This document shows positions 28,514 to 38,160 of a stretch of 64,000 nt of DNA, one piece after another (within the stretch, counting starts at the first letter, position 1; each line of letters starts with the position of its first letter). Origin of the DNA: Candidatus Rokuibacteriota bacterium. GTDB taxonomy: Bacteria > Methylomirabilota > Methylomirabilia > Rokubacteriales > CSP1-6. The DNA lies in the NCBI GenBank assembly GCA_003220615.1, contig QHTB01000135.1, positions 1 through 64,000 on the forward strand, written 5' to 3'. Under the pieces are notes generated by a model, which was given only the letters and a program-made list of their open reading frames with translations, was not told the origin of the DNA and searched no databases. The position numbers and the translations under genes are program-made.

Positions 28514-28542
28514 CAGATACATCAGGCCACGGAACTCGTCAA
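28514..28542 (-). promoter_or_regulatory. Candidate promoter of the padR-like gene
   Basis: Minus strand TTGACG - 17 nt - TATCTG, 8 nt before ATG. Confidence 0.5.
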
Positions 28543-28556
28543 GCAGGGCACGGAGG

Positions 28557-29195
28557 CTAGTCCTCGGTGGCCGGAAAGAGCTCGCCCTGCTTCCAGAGCG
28601 AGATGAAGCTCCGGCGGTGGAGCGGGCAGGGGCCGTGGCGGTCGAGCGCCGCCAGGTGCTCGGCGGTGGCGTAGCCCTTGTGCCGGGCGAAGCCGTATTC
28701 GGGGAACTGCCCGTCGACGTCCAGCATGATCCGGTCGCGCGTGACCTTGGCGATGATCGACGCGGCCGCCACCGTCGCGCAGCGGGCGTCGCCGTCCACC
28801 AGGTTCCTCTGCGGGCAGGCGAGCCCGCTCAGCGCGACGAAATCGGTGATGACCAGATCCGGAGCCACCTTGAGCTGGTGCAACGCCTCCAGCATGGCCA
28901 CCCGGGTCGCCTGCAGGATGTTGACGCGGTCGATCGTGACGTGATCGACGACGCCGACGCCGACCGCGACCGCGCGCGCCATGATGACGTCGTAGAGCTC
29001 GGCGCGCCGCTCCGGCGTGAGGAGCTTGGAATCGGCCAGGCGCTTGATGCGGCGATCGGGATCGATGACGACGGCCGCCGCGACGACCGGCCCGGCCAGC
29101 GGCCCGCGGCCGGCCTCGTCCACCCCGGCCACGCGGACGACGCCGGTGCGCCAGGCTCGAGCCTCGAAGTGATACGGCGCCGACGGCGGCGGCAC
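28557..29195 (-). CDS. rnhB: Ribonuclease HII
   Basis: VRVAGVDEAGRGPLAGPVVAAAV; DSKLLTPERR; GYATAEHLAALDRHGPCPLHRRSF. Confidence 0.96.
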   Translation of the reverse strand: MPPPSAPYHFEARAWRTGVVRVAGVDEAGRGPLAGPVVAAAVVIDPDRRIKRLADSKLLTPERRAELYDVIMARAVAVGVGVVDHVTIDRVNILQATRVAMLEALHQLKVAPDLVITDFVALSGLACPQRNLVDGDARCATVAAASIIAKVTRDRIMLDVDGQFPEYGFARHKGYATAEHLAALDRHGPCPLHRRSFISLWKQGELFPATED

Positions 29196-29212
29196 GGCCG
29201 AGGCCGGCCCGG

Positions 29213-29587
29213 CTAGGGCTCGGGGACCGTCGTGGGGATCTGAGTGACGCGCTTCTCGCGCAGGCGGGCGGCCTTGCCGGCGAGCTCGCGCAGGTAGTAG
29301 AGCTTCGAGCGGCGGACGCGACTGCGGCGCACGACCTCGACCCGCTCGATGCGAGGCGAGTGCAGGGGGAACGTCCGCTCGACGCCGACGCCGTAGGAGA
29401 TGCGACGCACGGTGAAGGAGGCGCGCGCGCTCTCACCGCGCTTGCGGATGACGACGCCCTCGAACGCCTGCAGCCGCTCCTTCTCGCCCTCGATCACCTT
29501 CACGTGCACGCGCACGGTGTCGCCGGGGGCGAAGCCGTCGCGGTCCTTCTTGAGCTGCCCTGCTTCCACGAGCCGAATGGCATCCAT
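29213..29587 (-). CDS. rplS: 50S ribosomal protein L19
   Basis: [81 protein letters not shown]. Confidence 0.97.
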   Translation of the reverse strand: MDAIRLVEAGQLKKDRDGFAPGDTVRVHVKVIEGEKERLQAFEGVVIRKRGESARASFTVRRISYGVGVERTFPLHSPRIERVEVVRRSRVRRSKLYYLRELAGKAARLREKRVTQIPTTVPEP

Positions 29588-29608
29588 GAGTCGTCCCTTT
29601 CCCGTTCG

Positions 29609-30343
29609 CTACTCGGGCGTGTCGCCCCGCTTGAACCGTTCTACCAGCTCGCGCTCCTCGGCGGCGAGGGCCGCCCGCTCCAGCAGCTCCGGCCGCGCCC
29701 GCCACGTGCGGTACAGCGCCTGCGTCCGCCGCCAGCGCGCGATGCGCGCGTGATCGCCCGAGAGCAGCACCGCCGGCACCCGCGCGCCGCGGAACTCCTC
29801 GGGGCGCGTGTACTGCGGCGGCTCCAGCAGGCCGTCGGCGAACGACTCGCGCTCGGCCGCGCCCTCGCCTCCGAGCACGCCGGGGAGCCGGCGCACCACC
29901 GCGTCCGTCACGACGAGCGCCGGCAACTCACCGCCGGTCAGCACGTAGTCGCCGATCGAGAGCGCCTCGTCGGCGACGCGCTCGCTCACGCGCTCGTCCA
30001 CGCCCTCGTAGCGCCCGCACAGCAGCACGAGGTGGAGCGCACCGCCGAGCTCCTCGGCCACCGCCTGCGTGAACAGCCGTCCGCGCGGATCCATCAGGAT
30101 CACGCGCGCGTCTGGAGTTCTGAGCGCCTCGACTGCCGCGAACAACGGCTCGGGCTTGAGGATCATCCCGCCGCCGCCGCCGAAGGGGTAATCGTCGGTG
30201 ACCCGGTGCTTGCCCTCTGCGTAGTCTCGGAGATTCGCCACCCGGATGTCAACGAGACCGCGCTGCCGGGCGCGCCCCAGCATCGAGGCGCCGAGCGCCG
30301 GCTCGACCATCTCGGGGAACAGAGTGACGATGTCGATCTTCAT
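29609..30343 (-). CDS. trmD: tRNA (guanine-N1)-methyltransferase
   Basis: [66 protein letters not shown]. Confidence 0.97.
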   Translation of the reverse strand: MKIDIVTLFPEMVEPALGASMLGRARQRGLVDIRVANLRDYAEGKHRVTDDYPFGGGGGMILKPEPLFAAVEALRTPDARVILMDPRGRLFTQAVAEELGGALHLVLLCGRYEGVDERVSERVADEALSIGDYVLTGGELPALVVTDAVVRRLPGVLGGEGAAERESFADGLLEPPQYTRPEEFRGARVPAVLLSGDHARIARWRRTQALYRTWRARPELLERAALAAEERELVERFKRGDTPE

Positions 30344-30350
30344 CTGGTTT

Positions 30351-30470
30351 GCCGTCGGGGCACCTGCGCCGGGCCGACTCACTCAGGCTCGCCTCGATCG
30401 ACCACAGGGTCGGCTCGCCTGCGGCTGCGCCTCCGCCAGCGGGCTGCGGCTCGCACTACGGCCCGACGGT
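30351..30470 (-). repeat. Structured spacer element between rimM and trmD bounded by inverted repeats
   Basis: CCGTCGGG (30352-30359) versus CCCGACGG (30462-30469); internal GGCCGAC / GTCGGCT and GCxGCGGCTxCGC blocks. Confidence 0.4.
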
Positions 30471-30488
30471 CGGCGAATCACCGCGCGA

Positions 30489-31013
30489 TTACAGCTCGAG
30501 CAGGCCGGCCGGCGGCCGGATCACGACCCGCCCGGCCGCCACGTCCACGTCGACCACGATCTCGGCGACCGCCGGGATCAGATGCTCGCGCTCGGCGCCC
30601 TGCACGACCCAGAGGTCCTGCCCGGGGCCCGGCTCGATCCGCGTGAGCCGACCGACGTCGCGGCCGTCTTCGGTCGTCACCCGAGCGCCTTCGAGCTGCC
30701 AGGGATAGAAGCTGCCGGGCCGGGGAGGCAGCGCCTGCGAGGCCGGCACCGCGATCAATCGCCCGATGAGGGCCCGCGCCGCCTCCGGTGACTCCACGCC
30801 GTCGAAGGCGAGCAGCACGGCGTCACCCTGACGGCGCGAGGCGGTCACGCGCCGCGGCTGCCGCTCGTCGCTCGCCGCATCCCACACCACGCACGCGGTC
30901 ATCCCCTCGAAGCGTTCGGGCCGATCGGTGAGGGGAATCACCCGGACCTCACCGCGCAGACCGTGCGGCCGCACGATCTCGCCGATGGCGACGAGCTTTT
31001 CCCCGCTACTCAA
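30489..31013 (-). CDS. rimM: 16S rRNA processing protein RimM
   Basis: [42 protein letters not shown] start. Confidence 0.92.
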   Translation of the reverse strand: MSSGEKLVAIGEIVRPHGLRGEVRVIPLTDRPERFEGMTACVVWDAASDERQPRRVTASRRQGDAVLLAFDGVESPEAARALIGRLIAVPASQALPPRPGSFYPWQLEGARVTTEDGRDVGRLTRIEPGPGQDLWVVQGAEREHLIPAVAEIVVDVDVAAGRVVIRPPAGLLEL

Positions 31014-31236
31014 CGATCTCGAGAACGGCCCGTTTCCTCAGCTTGGTCGCGTTGGCGTTGAGGATCGTGCGGATCGCCCGCGCCGTGCGTCCTTGCTTGC
31101 CGATGACCTTGCCGAGGTCGGGCTGCGCGACCCGGAGCTCGATCACCGTGACGTTCTCACCCTGCACCTCGTTCACCTTCACGCTCTCCATGTCATCGAC
31201 GAGGGCTCTCGCGATGTGCTCCACCAACTCCCGCAT
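31006..31236 (-). CDS. khpA: KH domain RNA-binding protein (KhpA/YlqC)
   Basis: [45 protein letters not shown]. Confidence 0.94.
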   Translation of the reverse strand: MRELVEHIARALVDDMESVKVNEVQGENVTVIELRVAQPDLGKVIGKQGRTARAIRTILNANATKLRKRAVLEIVE

Positions 31237-31261
31237 GAGCGACCACTCCCACTGCGCCTGC

Positions 31262-31507
31262 TTATGCGCCTTCCTTGACGTTGTGCATCAGCTTCTTCAC
31301 CGTGTTCGAGGGCTGGGCCCCCTTGGCGATCCACGCCTGCGCCTTCGTGCGGTCGATCTTGACCGTCGGCGGCTTGGTCAACGGGTTGTAGTGCCCGATG
31401 ATCTCGAGGAACCGTCCGTCGCGCGGCGCGCGCGAGTCCGCCACCACCACGCGATAGCTCGGTCGCCGCGTGGATCCCGTCCGTCTCAGCCGAATCGTGA
31501 CTGACAC
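31262..31507 (-). CDS. rpsP: 30S ribosomal protein S16
   Basis: [44 protein letters not shown]. Confidence 0.97.
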   Translation of the reverse strand: MSVTIRLRRTGSTRRPSYRVVVADSRAPRDGRFLEIIGHYNPLTKPPTVKIDRTKAQAWIAKGAQPSNTVKKLMHNVKEGA

Positions 31508-31511
31508 CTGA

Positions 31512-32858
31512 TCACCCCCCCAGGTTGGGGAGCCCGGGCAGCTTCATCCTGGGAAGCTTGCCCTCGAGCCCCTTGAACTGCTTCATCATCTTCCGGAGCT
31601 GCGCGTACTGCTTGAGGAGCCGATTGACGTCCTGCACGCTGGTCCCGCTGCCGCGGGCGATGCGCTGGCGCCGGCTGCCGTTGATCACCTCGGGCCGCCG
31701 GCGCTCGTCCGGCGTCATCGAGCTGATGATCGCATCGAAGCGGCCGATGTCGGCCTGCTCGGCGTCGAGCTCCTTCGGCGCGCCCTTGAGCATCTTGCCG
31801 AAGGGCAGCATGCCGAGGATCTGGTCGAGCGGGCCCATGGATCGGAGCTGCTTGAGCTGCTCGCGGAAGTCGTCCAGGGTGAACGCGTCCTCGCGCAGCT
31901 TGCGCACCAGCTCTTCGGCCTTCTTCTGATCGACCGCTTCCTGGGCCTTCTCCACGAGCGACAGCACGTCGCCCATGCCGAGGATGCGCGAGGCCACCCG
32001 ATCGGGATGGAACGGCTCGAGCGCGTCGGTCTTCTCGCCCATGCCCACGAAGGCGATGGGCCGTCCGGTCACGTGGCGAACGCTCAGGGCGGCGCCCCCA
32101 CGCGAATCGCCGTCCATCTTGGTGAGGACGACGGCGTCGATCCCGACGGCCGCGTTGAACCGCTCGGCCACGGTCACCGCGTCCTGACCGGTCATGGCGT
32201 CCACGACGAGCAGCACGTGGTGCGGCTTCAGCTCGGCCCGGATCGCCCTGAGCTCGTCCAGCATCGTCTCGTCGATGTGCAGGCGCCCCGCGGTGTCGAG
32301 GAGGAGCGGCGTGAGGCCGCGCTCGGCCGCCTCGGCGCGCGCCTGGCGGCAGATCTCGAGCGGCTTCTGCTTCGGGCCACCGACGACCGGGACATTGAGC
32401 TGCTCGCCGAGCGTTCGGAGCTGGTCCTGCGCGGCTGGACGATAAATATCGGCGGCGGCCAGGATCGGGTGCTGACCCTGCTTGGCGTAGAGCCGGGCGA
32501 GCTTGGCCGCCGTCGTCGTCTTGCCCGAGCCCTGCAGCCCGATCAGCATGACGATCGTCGGTGGATGGGCGGCCGGCGAGAGTCGATGGCCACTGCCGCC
32601 GAGCAATTCGACCAGCTCGCCGTGGACGACCTTGACGACCTGCTGGGCGGGCGTGAGCGAGGTCAGCACGTCCTGGCCGATCGCCCTCACCCTCACCCGC
32701 TCGATGAACTCGCGGACGACCTTGAAGTTGACGTCCGCCTCCAGGAGCGCCACGCGAACCTCGCGCAGGGCTTCCTGGATGTTCTCCTCGGTGAGGCGTC
32801 CGCGGCCTCCGAGACGGTCGAAGACGGTCTGCAGTCTCGTGCTGAGTGAGTCGAACAT
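31512..32858 (-). CDS. ffh: Signal recognition particle protein Ffh
   Basis: [57 protein letters not shown] domain. Confidence 0.98.
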   Translation of the reverse strand: MFDSLSTRLQTVFDRLGGRGRLTEENIQEALREVRVALLEADVNFKVVREFIERVRVRAIGQDVLTSLTPAQQVVKVVHGELVELLGGSGHRLSPAAHPPTIVMLIGLQGSGKTTTAAKLARLYAKQGQHPILAAADIYRPAAQDQLRTLGEQLNVPVVGGPKQKPLEICRQARAEAAERGLTPLLLDTAGRLHIDETMLDELRAIRAELKPHHVLLVVDAMTGQDAVTVAERFNAAVGIDAVVLTKMDGDSRGGAALSVRHVTGRPIAFVGMGEKTDALEPFHPDRVASRILGMGDVLSLVEKAQEAVDQKKAEELVRKLREDAFTLDDFREQLKQLRSMGPLDQILGMLPFGKMLKGAPKELDAEQADIGRFDAIISSMTPDERRRPEVINGSRRQRIARGSGTSVQDVNRLLKQYAQLRKMMKQFKGLEGKLPRMKLPGLPNLGG

Positions 32859-32868
32859 CGAAAGATAG

Positions 32869-32897
32869 ACTCTACGGAACTATGCGGAAGATTTCAA
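32869..32897 (-). promoter_or_regulatory. Candidate ffh operon promoter
   Basis: Minus strand TTGAAA - 17 nt - TAGAGT, 10 nt before ATG. Confidence 0.5.
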
Positions 32898-32916
32898 CTC
32901 GGCGAGCGCTGGCCGG

Positions 32917-33567
32917 CTAGGGCCGGGCCGCGGCCTCGCGCATCTTCCGGATGACCGCGGCGGGGTCGGCCTGGCCGAAGATGGCCGAGCCGGCCACGAG
33001 GACCGAGGCGCCGTGCTGGGCCAGGGGCTGGGCGTGCTCGATCTTGATGCCGCCGTCCACCGAGACCTCGACGTCGCGCGCGCCGAGCAGCGTCCGCACG
33101 AGCCGGACTTTGGGCAGTGCCGCGGGGATGAACTTCTGGCCGCCGAAGCCAGGGTTGACCGACATCACGAGCACGAGGTCGAGATCGTCCAGCACGTATG
33201 CGAGCGTCTCGGGATGCGTCGAGGGGTTGAGCGAGGCGCCCGCCTTCGCCCCCAAGTCGCGGATCTGGGCCAGCGTGCGCTGCAGGTGGGGCGACGCTTC
33301 GACGTGCACGGTCACGAGGTCGGCGCCCGCCCGCACGAAGTCCCCGACGTAGCGTTCAGGCTCCACGATCATCAGGTGAACGTCGAGCGGCAAGCGCGTG
33401 CGCTTGCGGATGGCCTCGACCACCACGGGCCCGATCGTGATGTTCGGGACGAAGCGGCCGTCCATCACGTCCACGTGCAGCAGGTCGGCGCCGCCGGCTT
33501 CCACTCGCTGGATGTCGTCGGCCAGCGCGGCGAAATCGGCGGAGAGGATCGAGGGCGCGATCTTCAT
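32917..33567 (-). CDS. rpe: Ribulose-phosphate 3-epimerase
   Basis: MKIAPSILSADFAALADDIQRVEAGGADLLHVDVMDGRFVPNITIGP; VLVMSVNPGFGGQKFI; VDGGI. Confidence 0.97.
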   Translation of the reverse strand: MKIAPSILSADFAALADDIQRVEAGGADLLHVDVMDGRFVPNITIGPVVVEAIRKRTRLPLDVHLMIVEPERYVGDFVRAGADLVTVHVEASPHLQRTLAQIRDLGAKAGASLNPSTHPETLAYVLDDLDLVLVMSVNPGFGGQKFIPAALPKVRLVRTLLGARDVEVSVDGGIKIEHAQPLAQHGASVLVAGSAIFGQADPAAVIRKMREAAARP

Positions 33568-34910
33568 CGGCGGCATCTTACCAGACGACACGCGGTGAAC
33601 CCGTCGGTGCCGTGCTGGTGCGGCCGGCACCGAAGGAATCCGTCCGCGTCGAGGGCGACCGGGAACTCCGACGGCGGATCGAGCGCGAAGTCCGGATGGG
33701 CGCCGAGGAACCGTCGCGCGACGTCCTCGTTCTCCTCGGGCTCGAGCGAGCACGTCGCGTAGACCAGGCGGCCACCCGGCTTCACCATCAGGGCCGCCGC
33801 GGTGACGATCGCGTGCTGGCGCTCGGCGTTGGTCACGATGTCCTCTAGCGTCCGGCGCCACTTCACCTCGGGATTGCGGCGCAGGACACCGAGGCTCGAG
33901 CACGGTGCGTCCACCAGCACGGCATCGCACAGCGCCGGGAACTTCGGGGCCAACGCTTCGGCCGGGCCGTCGAGCGTCTCGACGATCGTGACGCCGAGTC
34001 GCTTCGCGGCCTCGCGCACCAGGTTGAGACGGGCGGGCTGCGGATCGAAGGCCAGGATGCGGCCGCGGTTATCCAGGAGCTGAGCCAGATGAGTCGTCTT
34101 CGTCCCGGGCGCGGCGCAGACGTCGCCCACCGTGTCGCCGGGGCGGACGTCGAGGAGCTGCGCCACCAGCATCGAGGCCTCGTCCTGGATGGCGAAGGCG
34201 CCGTCGGCGAAGGCTCGCCACGCACTCGGGCTTCCCCCGTGGTTGGCCACGAGTCCTTCCGCGGCGTACCGGCTCGGCAGGGTGGCGATGTCGTCCTCGG
34301 TCGCGAGGCGCGCGGCGAGCGCGTCGCGGGTGACGCGCAGCGTGTTGGCGCGGAGCGCGAGCGGCGGTCGCTCGTTCAGCGCCCGCATGAGGGCCTCGGC
34401 TTCGCTGGCGCCATAACGCGCCATCCAGCGCGCCGCCAGCCACGTCGGGAAGGAGCAGCGCAGCGCCAGCGCCTCCACGAGCTCAGCCGGCGGCCGCGGC
34501 TCTCGCTCGGTGGCACCTCGACGAGAAAACGAACGGAGCACCGCGTTGACGAAGCCGGCGACGCCGGGCTTGCGGGCGCGGCCGGCCAGCGTCACGGCGT
34601 CGTTGACCGCGGCGAAGGCGGGGACGCGCTCGAGGAAGGCGATCTGGTAGGCCGTCATGCGCAGGAGGACGAGCGGCCCGAGGTCGAGATCGTCCAGCCG
34701 ACGCCGGGAGTGAGGGGCGAGGATCCAGTCGAGGTAGCGCTGCCAGCGCAGCGTCCCGTACACGAGCTCGGTGGCCAGGGCGACGTCCCGCGCCGACAGC
34801 CCTCGGCGGTCGAGCTCACCGTCGAGGGCGAGATCCGCGTAGGCTCCCTCGGAGACGACGCGCTCGAGCACGCGCGCCGCGACCACCCGCGCCGGTGACG
34901 GCGCGGTCAC
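33564..34910 (-). CDS. rsmB: 16S rRNA (cytosine-C5-967)-methyltransferase RsmB
   Basis: GDTVGDVCAAPGTKTTHLAQLLDNRGRILAFD; DAVLVDAPCSSLGVLRRNPEVKWRR; YATCSLEPEENEDV. Confidence 0.95.
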   Translation of the reverse strand: MTAPSPARVVAARVLERVVSEGAYADLALDGELDRRGLSARDVALATELVYGTLRWQRYLDWILAPHSRRRLDDLDLGPLVLLRMTAYQIAFLERVPAFAAVNDAVTLAGRARKPGVAGFVNAVLRSFSRRGATEREPRPPAELVEALALRCSFPTWLAARWMARYGASEAEALMRALNERPPLALRANTLRVTRDALAARLATEDDIATLPSRYAAEGLVANHGGSPSAWRAFADGAFAIQDEASMLVAQLLDVRPGDTVGDVCAAPGTKTTHLAQLLDNRGRILAFDPQPARLNLVREAAKRLGVTIVETLDGPAEALAPKFPALCDAVLVDAPCSSLGVLRRNPEVKWRRTLEDIVTNAERQHAIVTAAALMVKPGGRLVYATCSLEPEENEDVARRFLGAHPDFALDPPSEFPVALDADGFLRCRPHQHGTDGFTACRLVRCRR

Positions 34911-35824
34911 GAGAGTCTCGCGCCGGCTGCCAGGCGCGCCCCGCGAAGATACTCGGCCCACGTCATCCGCCGCCGGTTCTCGGGCTGAACTTCGAGGGGG
35001 AGGACGCCACCGTCGCCCGTCGCGATCGTGAGCTCGCCGCCGTGAGGAACGAGCGTGCCGGGCGATCCGAGAGTTCCCGTCGCGACGGCCGTGGCGCGCC
35101 AGATGCTGAACTTTTCCGTGGCGCTCGAGGTGGCCGCGCCGGGCCACGGGTTACATCCTCGAACGACGTTCACCAGGTCACGCGCGGGCCTCGCCCAGTC
35201 CAGATCGCCGTCCGTTTTCGTGAGCCGCGGAGCCAGCGTGGCCTCCTCGTGGCGCTGAGGGACGGGCGTGAGGCGGTCGAGCCGTGCGAGCGTCTCGATC
35301 AGGACGTCGGCGCCCAGGGCGGCCAGCCGTTCCGACAGCTCACCGGCCGTCTCGTCGGCACCGATCGGGGTGGGCGCGCGCAAGAGCATCGCTCCCGTGT
35401 CCATGCCCTCGTCCATCTGCATCGTCGTGATTCCCGTCTCCGTCTCGCCGCGCATGATCGCCCACGCGATGGGCGCGGCGCCGCGGTAGCGCGGCAGCAG
35501 CGAGGCGTGGACGTTGATCGACCCGCGCTTGGGGACGTCGAGCACGCTGCGCGGCAGGATCTGACCGAAGGCGATGACGACGGCGACGTCGGCGCCGAAT
35601 TCGCGAAGGTGCTCGGGCCAGCCGGGCTCACGCAGGCGCGAGGGCTGGAGCACGGGAAGACCGGATTTGATCGCGCGCTGCTTGACTGGGGGTAGCGTCA
35701 GCCGCTGACCCCGATGCGCCGGGCGGTCGGGCTGGGTGACGACGGCGACCACGCGATGGTGACGCAGCAGCGCTTCCAGCGTGGGCAGCGAGAACTCCGG
35801 GGTGCCGTAGAAGAGGACGTTCAG
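34907..35824 (-). CDS. fmt: Methionyl-tRNA formyltransferase; apparent CTG start
   Basis: LNVLFYGTPEFSLPTLEALL; SINVHASLLPRYRGAAPIAWAIMRGETETGITTMQMDEGMDTGAML; no ATG/GTG/TTG near the expected N-terminus. Confidence 0.93.
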   Translation of the reverse strand: MNVLFYGTPEFSLPTLEALLRHHRVVAVVTQPDRPAHRGQRLTLPPVKQRAIKSGLPVLQPSRLREPGWPEHLREFGADVAVVIAFGQILPRSVLDVPKRGSINVHASLLPRYRGAAPIAWAIMRGETETGITTMQMDEGMDTGAMLLRAPTPIGADETAGELSERLAALGADVLIETLARLDRLTPVPQRHEEATLAPRLTKTDGDLDWARPARDLVNVVRGCNPWPGAATSSATEKFSIWRATAVATGTLGSPGTLVPHGGELTIATGDGGVLPLEVQPENRRRMTWAEYLRGARLAAGARLS

Positions 35825-35835
35825 CGTGGCCGCGA

Positions 35836-36360
35836 CTACAGTGCGAACGCCCGGTGGGGCGCGTCCTCGGGCAGGCCCTCTTTCTTGATCTTCCGCTTGA
35901 TCCGGTCGCGCGCGACGGGATCGAGGCGGTCGATGAACAGGACACCGTCGAGGTGATCCATCTCGTGCTGGAGGACGCGGCCCTTGAGCCCGCGGCCGAG
36001 GATGCTGACGGGTCGTCCCTCGAGATCCTTCGCCTCGACGCGCACCCACGCCGCACGCGTCACCTGGGCGAAGACTCCAGGGATCGAGAGGCAGCCTTCT
36101 TCGGCCGTCGCTTCACCGCCCTGCTCGACGATCTCGGGATTGACCAGGGGGCGGGCCTCACGCGTCTCGTCGTCGGCGACGACGATGAGGCGCAGCGACA
36201 TGCCGATCTGGGGGGCGGCCAGGCCGATGCCGGCCTCGTCGTACATGGTGTCGACCATGTCCGCGACGAGATTCCGGATGTCCGGGGTGATCTCCCCCAC
36301 GGGGGTGGCCCGACGCCTGAGCGTCGGATCGCCGTATCGGCGCACTTTCAGGACGGCCAT
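35836..36360 (-). CDS. def: Peptide deformylase
   Basis: GIGLAAPQIG; EEGCLSIPGV; LQHEMDHLDGVLFIDRL. Confidence 0.97.
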   Translation of the reverse strand: MAVLKVRRYGDPTLRRRATPVGEITPDIRNLVADMVDTMYDEAGIGLAAPQIGMSLRLIVVADDETREARPLVNPEIVEQGGEATAEEGCLSIPGVFAQVTRAAWVRVEAKDLEGRPVSILGRGLKGRVLQHEMDHLDGVLFIDRLDPVARDRIKRKIKKEGLPEDAPHRAFAL

Positions 36361-38159
36361 TCGACTGGATCGACCTCCACGTCCATGATACCGCGACTCC
36401 GTGCGGCCCCGATCGCCTCGGCCCCGTCCAGCGCGGCGGCCAGGACACGCGGCAGGTCGGCGTGGCCCTTCACGACGATGCGCCGGGCGCGGTTCCGACG
36501 GTCCGGAGTCGCCGGGTACACGGTGAGGCGGGGCGCGCCGGCGAGCGCCGCCGTGACGACGTCGGCCAGCTTCGCGCTCTCGGATCCGCTCGGCGCGGCC
36601 ACCGTGACGATGGCCAGTCGCCGAAACGGCGGATATCCGAGCTCGGCGCGGAACCTCAGCTCGGGCTTGTAGAACGCGGTGAGGTCTTGACGGCTCACGG
36701 CGTCGAGGGCGTAGTGGCCCGGATTCTGTGACTGGACGATGAGCTGGCCGTCGGGACCAACGCGCTCGGCCGCCGCCCACAGCACGCCGAACGCGCGCTC
36801 GGTGGCGCGGAAATCGGGCAGGCCGAGGAGCTGATCCGGTGAGACGAAGCCGGCCAGGCCGAGCGAGGCCGGACCGAACAGACGAAGCGCTCCCCGCGTG
36901 CCGATGACGACGTCGGCGCTCAGCGCGGCCTTTCGCTGAGCCTCGGCCCTGGCGCCACGGGTCGCCTCGGGATCGAAGCGGGCGATCCGTGCGCTGACGA
37001 ACCGCCGGCGCACAGCGTGCTCGACGCGCTCGGCGCCCCAGCCGAACGGCGCCAGCCGCCGGCCGCGGCACGCCGGGCACACGTCGATCAGGGGCCGGGC
37101 CGTCCCGCAGAGCCGGCACGTGAGCGTACGGCCTGCTGGCGAGTAGGCCAGCGCGATCGCGCAGGCCTCGCACTTGAGGATGGCCCCGCACTCGTCACAG
37201 CCGAGGATCGAGGCGAGTCGGCTGACGCCGAGGAACACTCGGCGGCCCGCGGCGAGCGTCTCCCGGATCGCGCGCGCCAGCGCGGGCGTCAGCGCCTCGC
37301 GCTTGGCGATGCCGCGCGTGTCGGCGACGCTGACGACCGGCCACGGCGCGGGCGGCGGGCCGTCGAGTCGCATCCGGCCGCTGTCGCACTGCCACCACAG
37401 CTCCACGCTCGGTGTGGCGCTGGTGAGCAACGCGCGCAGCCCGTCCCGACGCGCGCGTTCGAGCGCGATGTCCCGCGTGTGCATGCGCGGCGCGCCCGGC
37501 GGCTTGTGGGCCGCCTCGTGCTCGTCGATCAGCGCGACCGTCGCGCCCGCGGGCAGCGGCGCCAGGAGGGCCGACCGTGTGCCCACGGCCAGCGTGGCCT
37601 GGCCTCCGGCGAGCGCGTGCCAGGCCTGAGACCGCTCGGCGTCGGCCACGCCGGAATCCAGACGCACGACGTGGCCGAGCTTGCCCAGGCGCTGCGCCCA
37701 GCGGGCTGCGCCTTCGATGTCGGCGGCGAGCACGAGCGTCGTCGTCCCGGCACCGGCGATGCGCTCGATCAGCCTCGCCTCCCGTCCAGCGCCGATGAGA
37801 AGCTCGGGCGTCGCTGGGTCGCAACGCTTCGCCTCTGCGCTCGCGCGTGGCATCGGCGTGGACGTAGGGGGCGGCATGAGGGTGAGACACGTGGAGCCCA
37901 AGCTCGTCGCGCTGTCGGCGGCGATCCAGCCGACCAGGTCGAGCGTGGCGTCGTCGAGCACGGGGGCCGGCTCGACCGCGCGCAGAATCGGCTTCAGCTT
38001 CTCGCCGTCGTCCGCTCTGACGTCGACGACCACGCCGACGCGGGACGCCCCGCGCAGAGGGGCCAGCACGCGCTGGCCTCTCGTGACCGTCAGGCCCTCG
38101 GGGACTCGATACGAGAACGGATGGGCGATCGGAGCGTCGAACGCGACGTCCGCGACCAT
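36348..38159 (-). CDS. priA: Primosomal protein N' (PriA)-like, helicase motifs degenerate
   Basis: TLAVGTRSALLAPLPAGATVALIDEHEAAHKPPGAPRMHTRDIALERA, LLTSATPSVE, eight-Cys region CDECGAILKCEACAIAL...CRLCG...CPACRG; no GxxxSGKT Walker A. Confidence 0.85.
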   Translation of the reverse strand: MVADVAFDAPIAHPFSYRVPEGLTVTRGQRVLAPLRGASRVGVVVDVRADDGEKLKPILRAVEPAPVLDDATLDLVGWIAADSATSLGSTCLTLMPPPTSTPMPRASAEAKRCDPATPELLIGAGREARLIERIAGAGTTTLVLAADIEGAARWAQRLGKLGHVVRLDSGVADAERSQAWHALAGGQATLAVGTRSALLAPLPAGATVALIDEHEAAHKPPGAPRMHTRDIALERARRDGLRALLTSATPSVELWWQCDSGRMRLDGPPPAPWPVVSVADTRGIAKREALTPALARAIRETLAAGRRVFLGVSRLASILGCDECGAILKCEACAIALAYSPAGRTLTCRLCGTARPLIDVCPACRGRRLAPFGWGAERVEHAVRRRFVSARIARFDPEATRGARAEAQRKAALSADVVIGTRGALRLFGPASLGLAGFVSPDQLLGLPDFRATERAFGVLWAAAERVGPDGQLIVQSQNPGHYALDAVSRQDLTAFYKPELRFRAELGYPPFRRLAIVTVAAPSGSESAKLADVVTAALAGAPRLTVYPATPDRRNRARRIVVKGHADLPRVLAAALDGAEAIGAARSRGIMDVEVDPVEWPS

Positions 38160-38160
38160 G

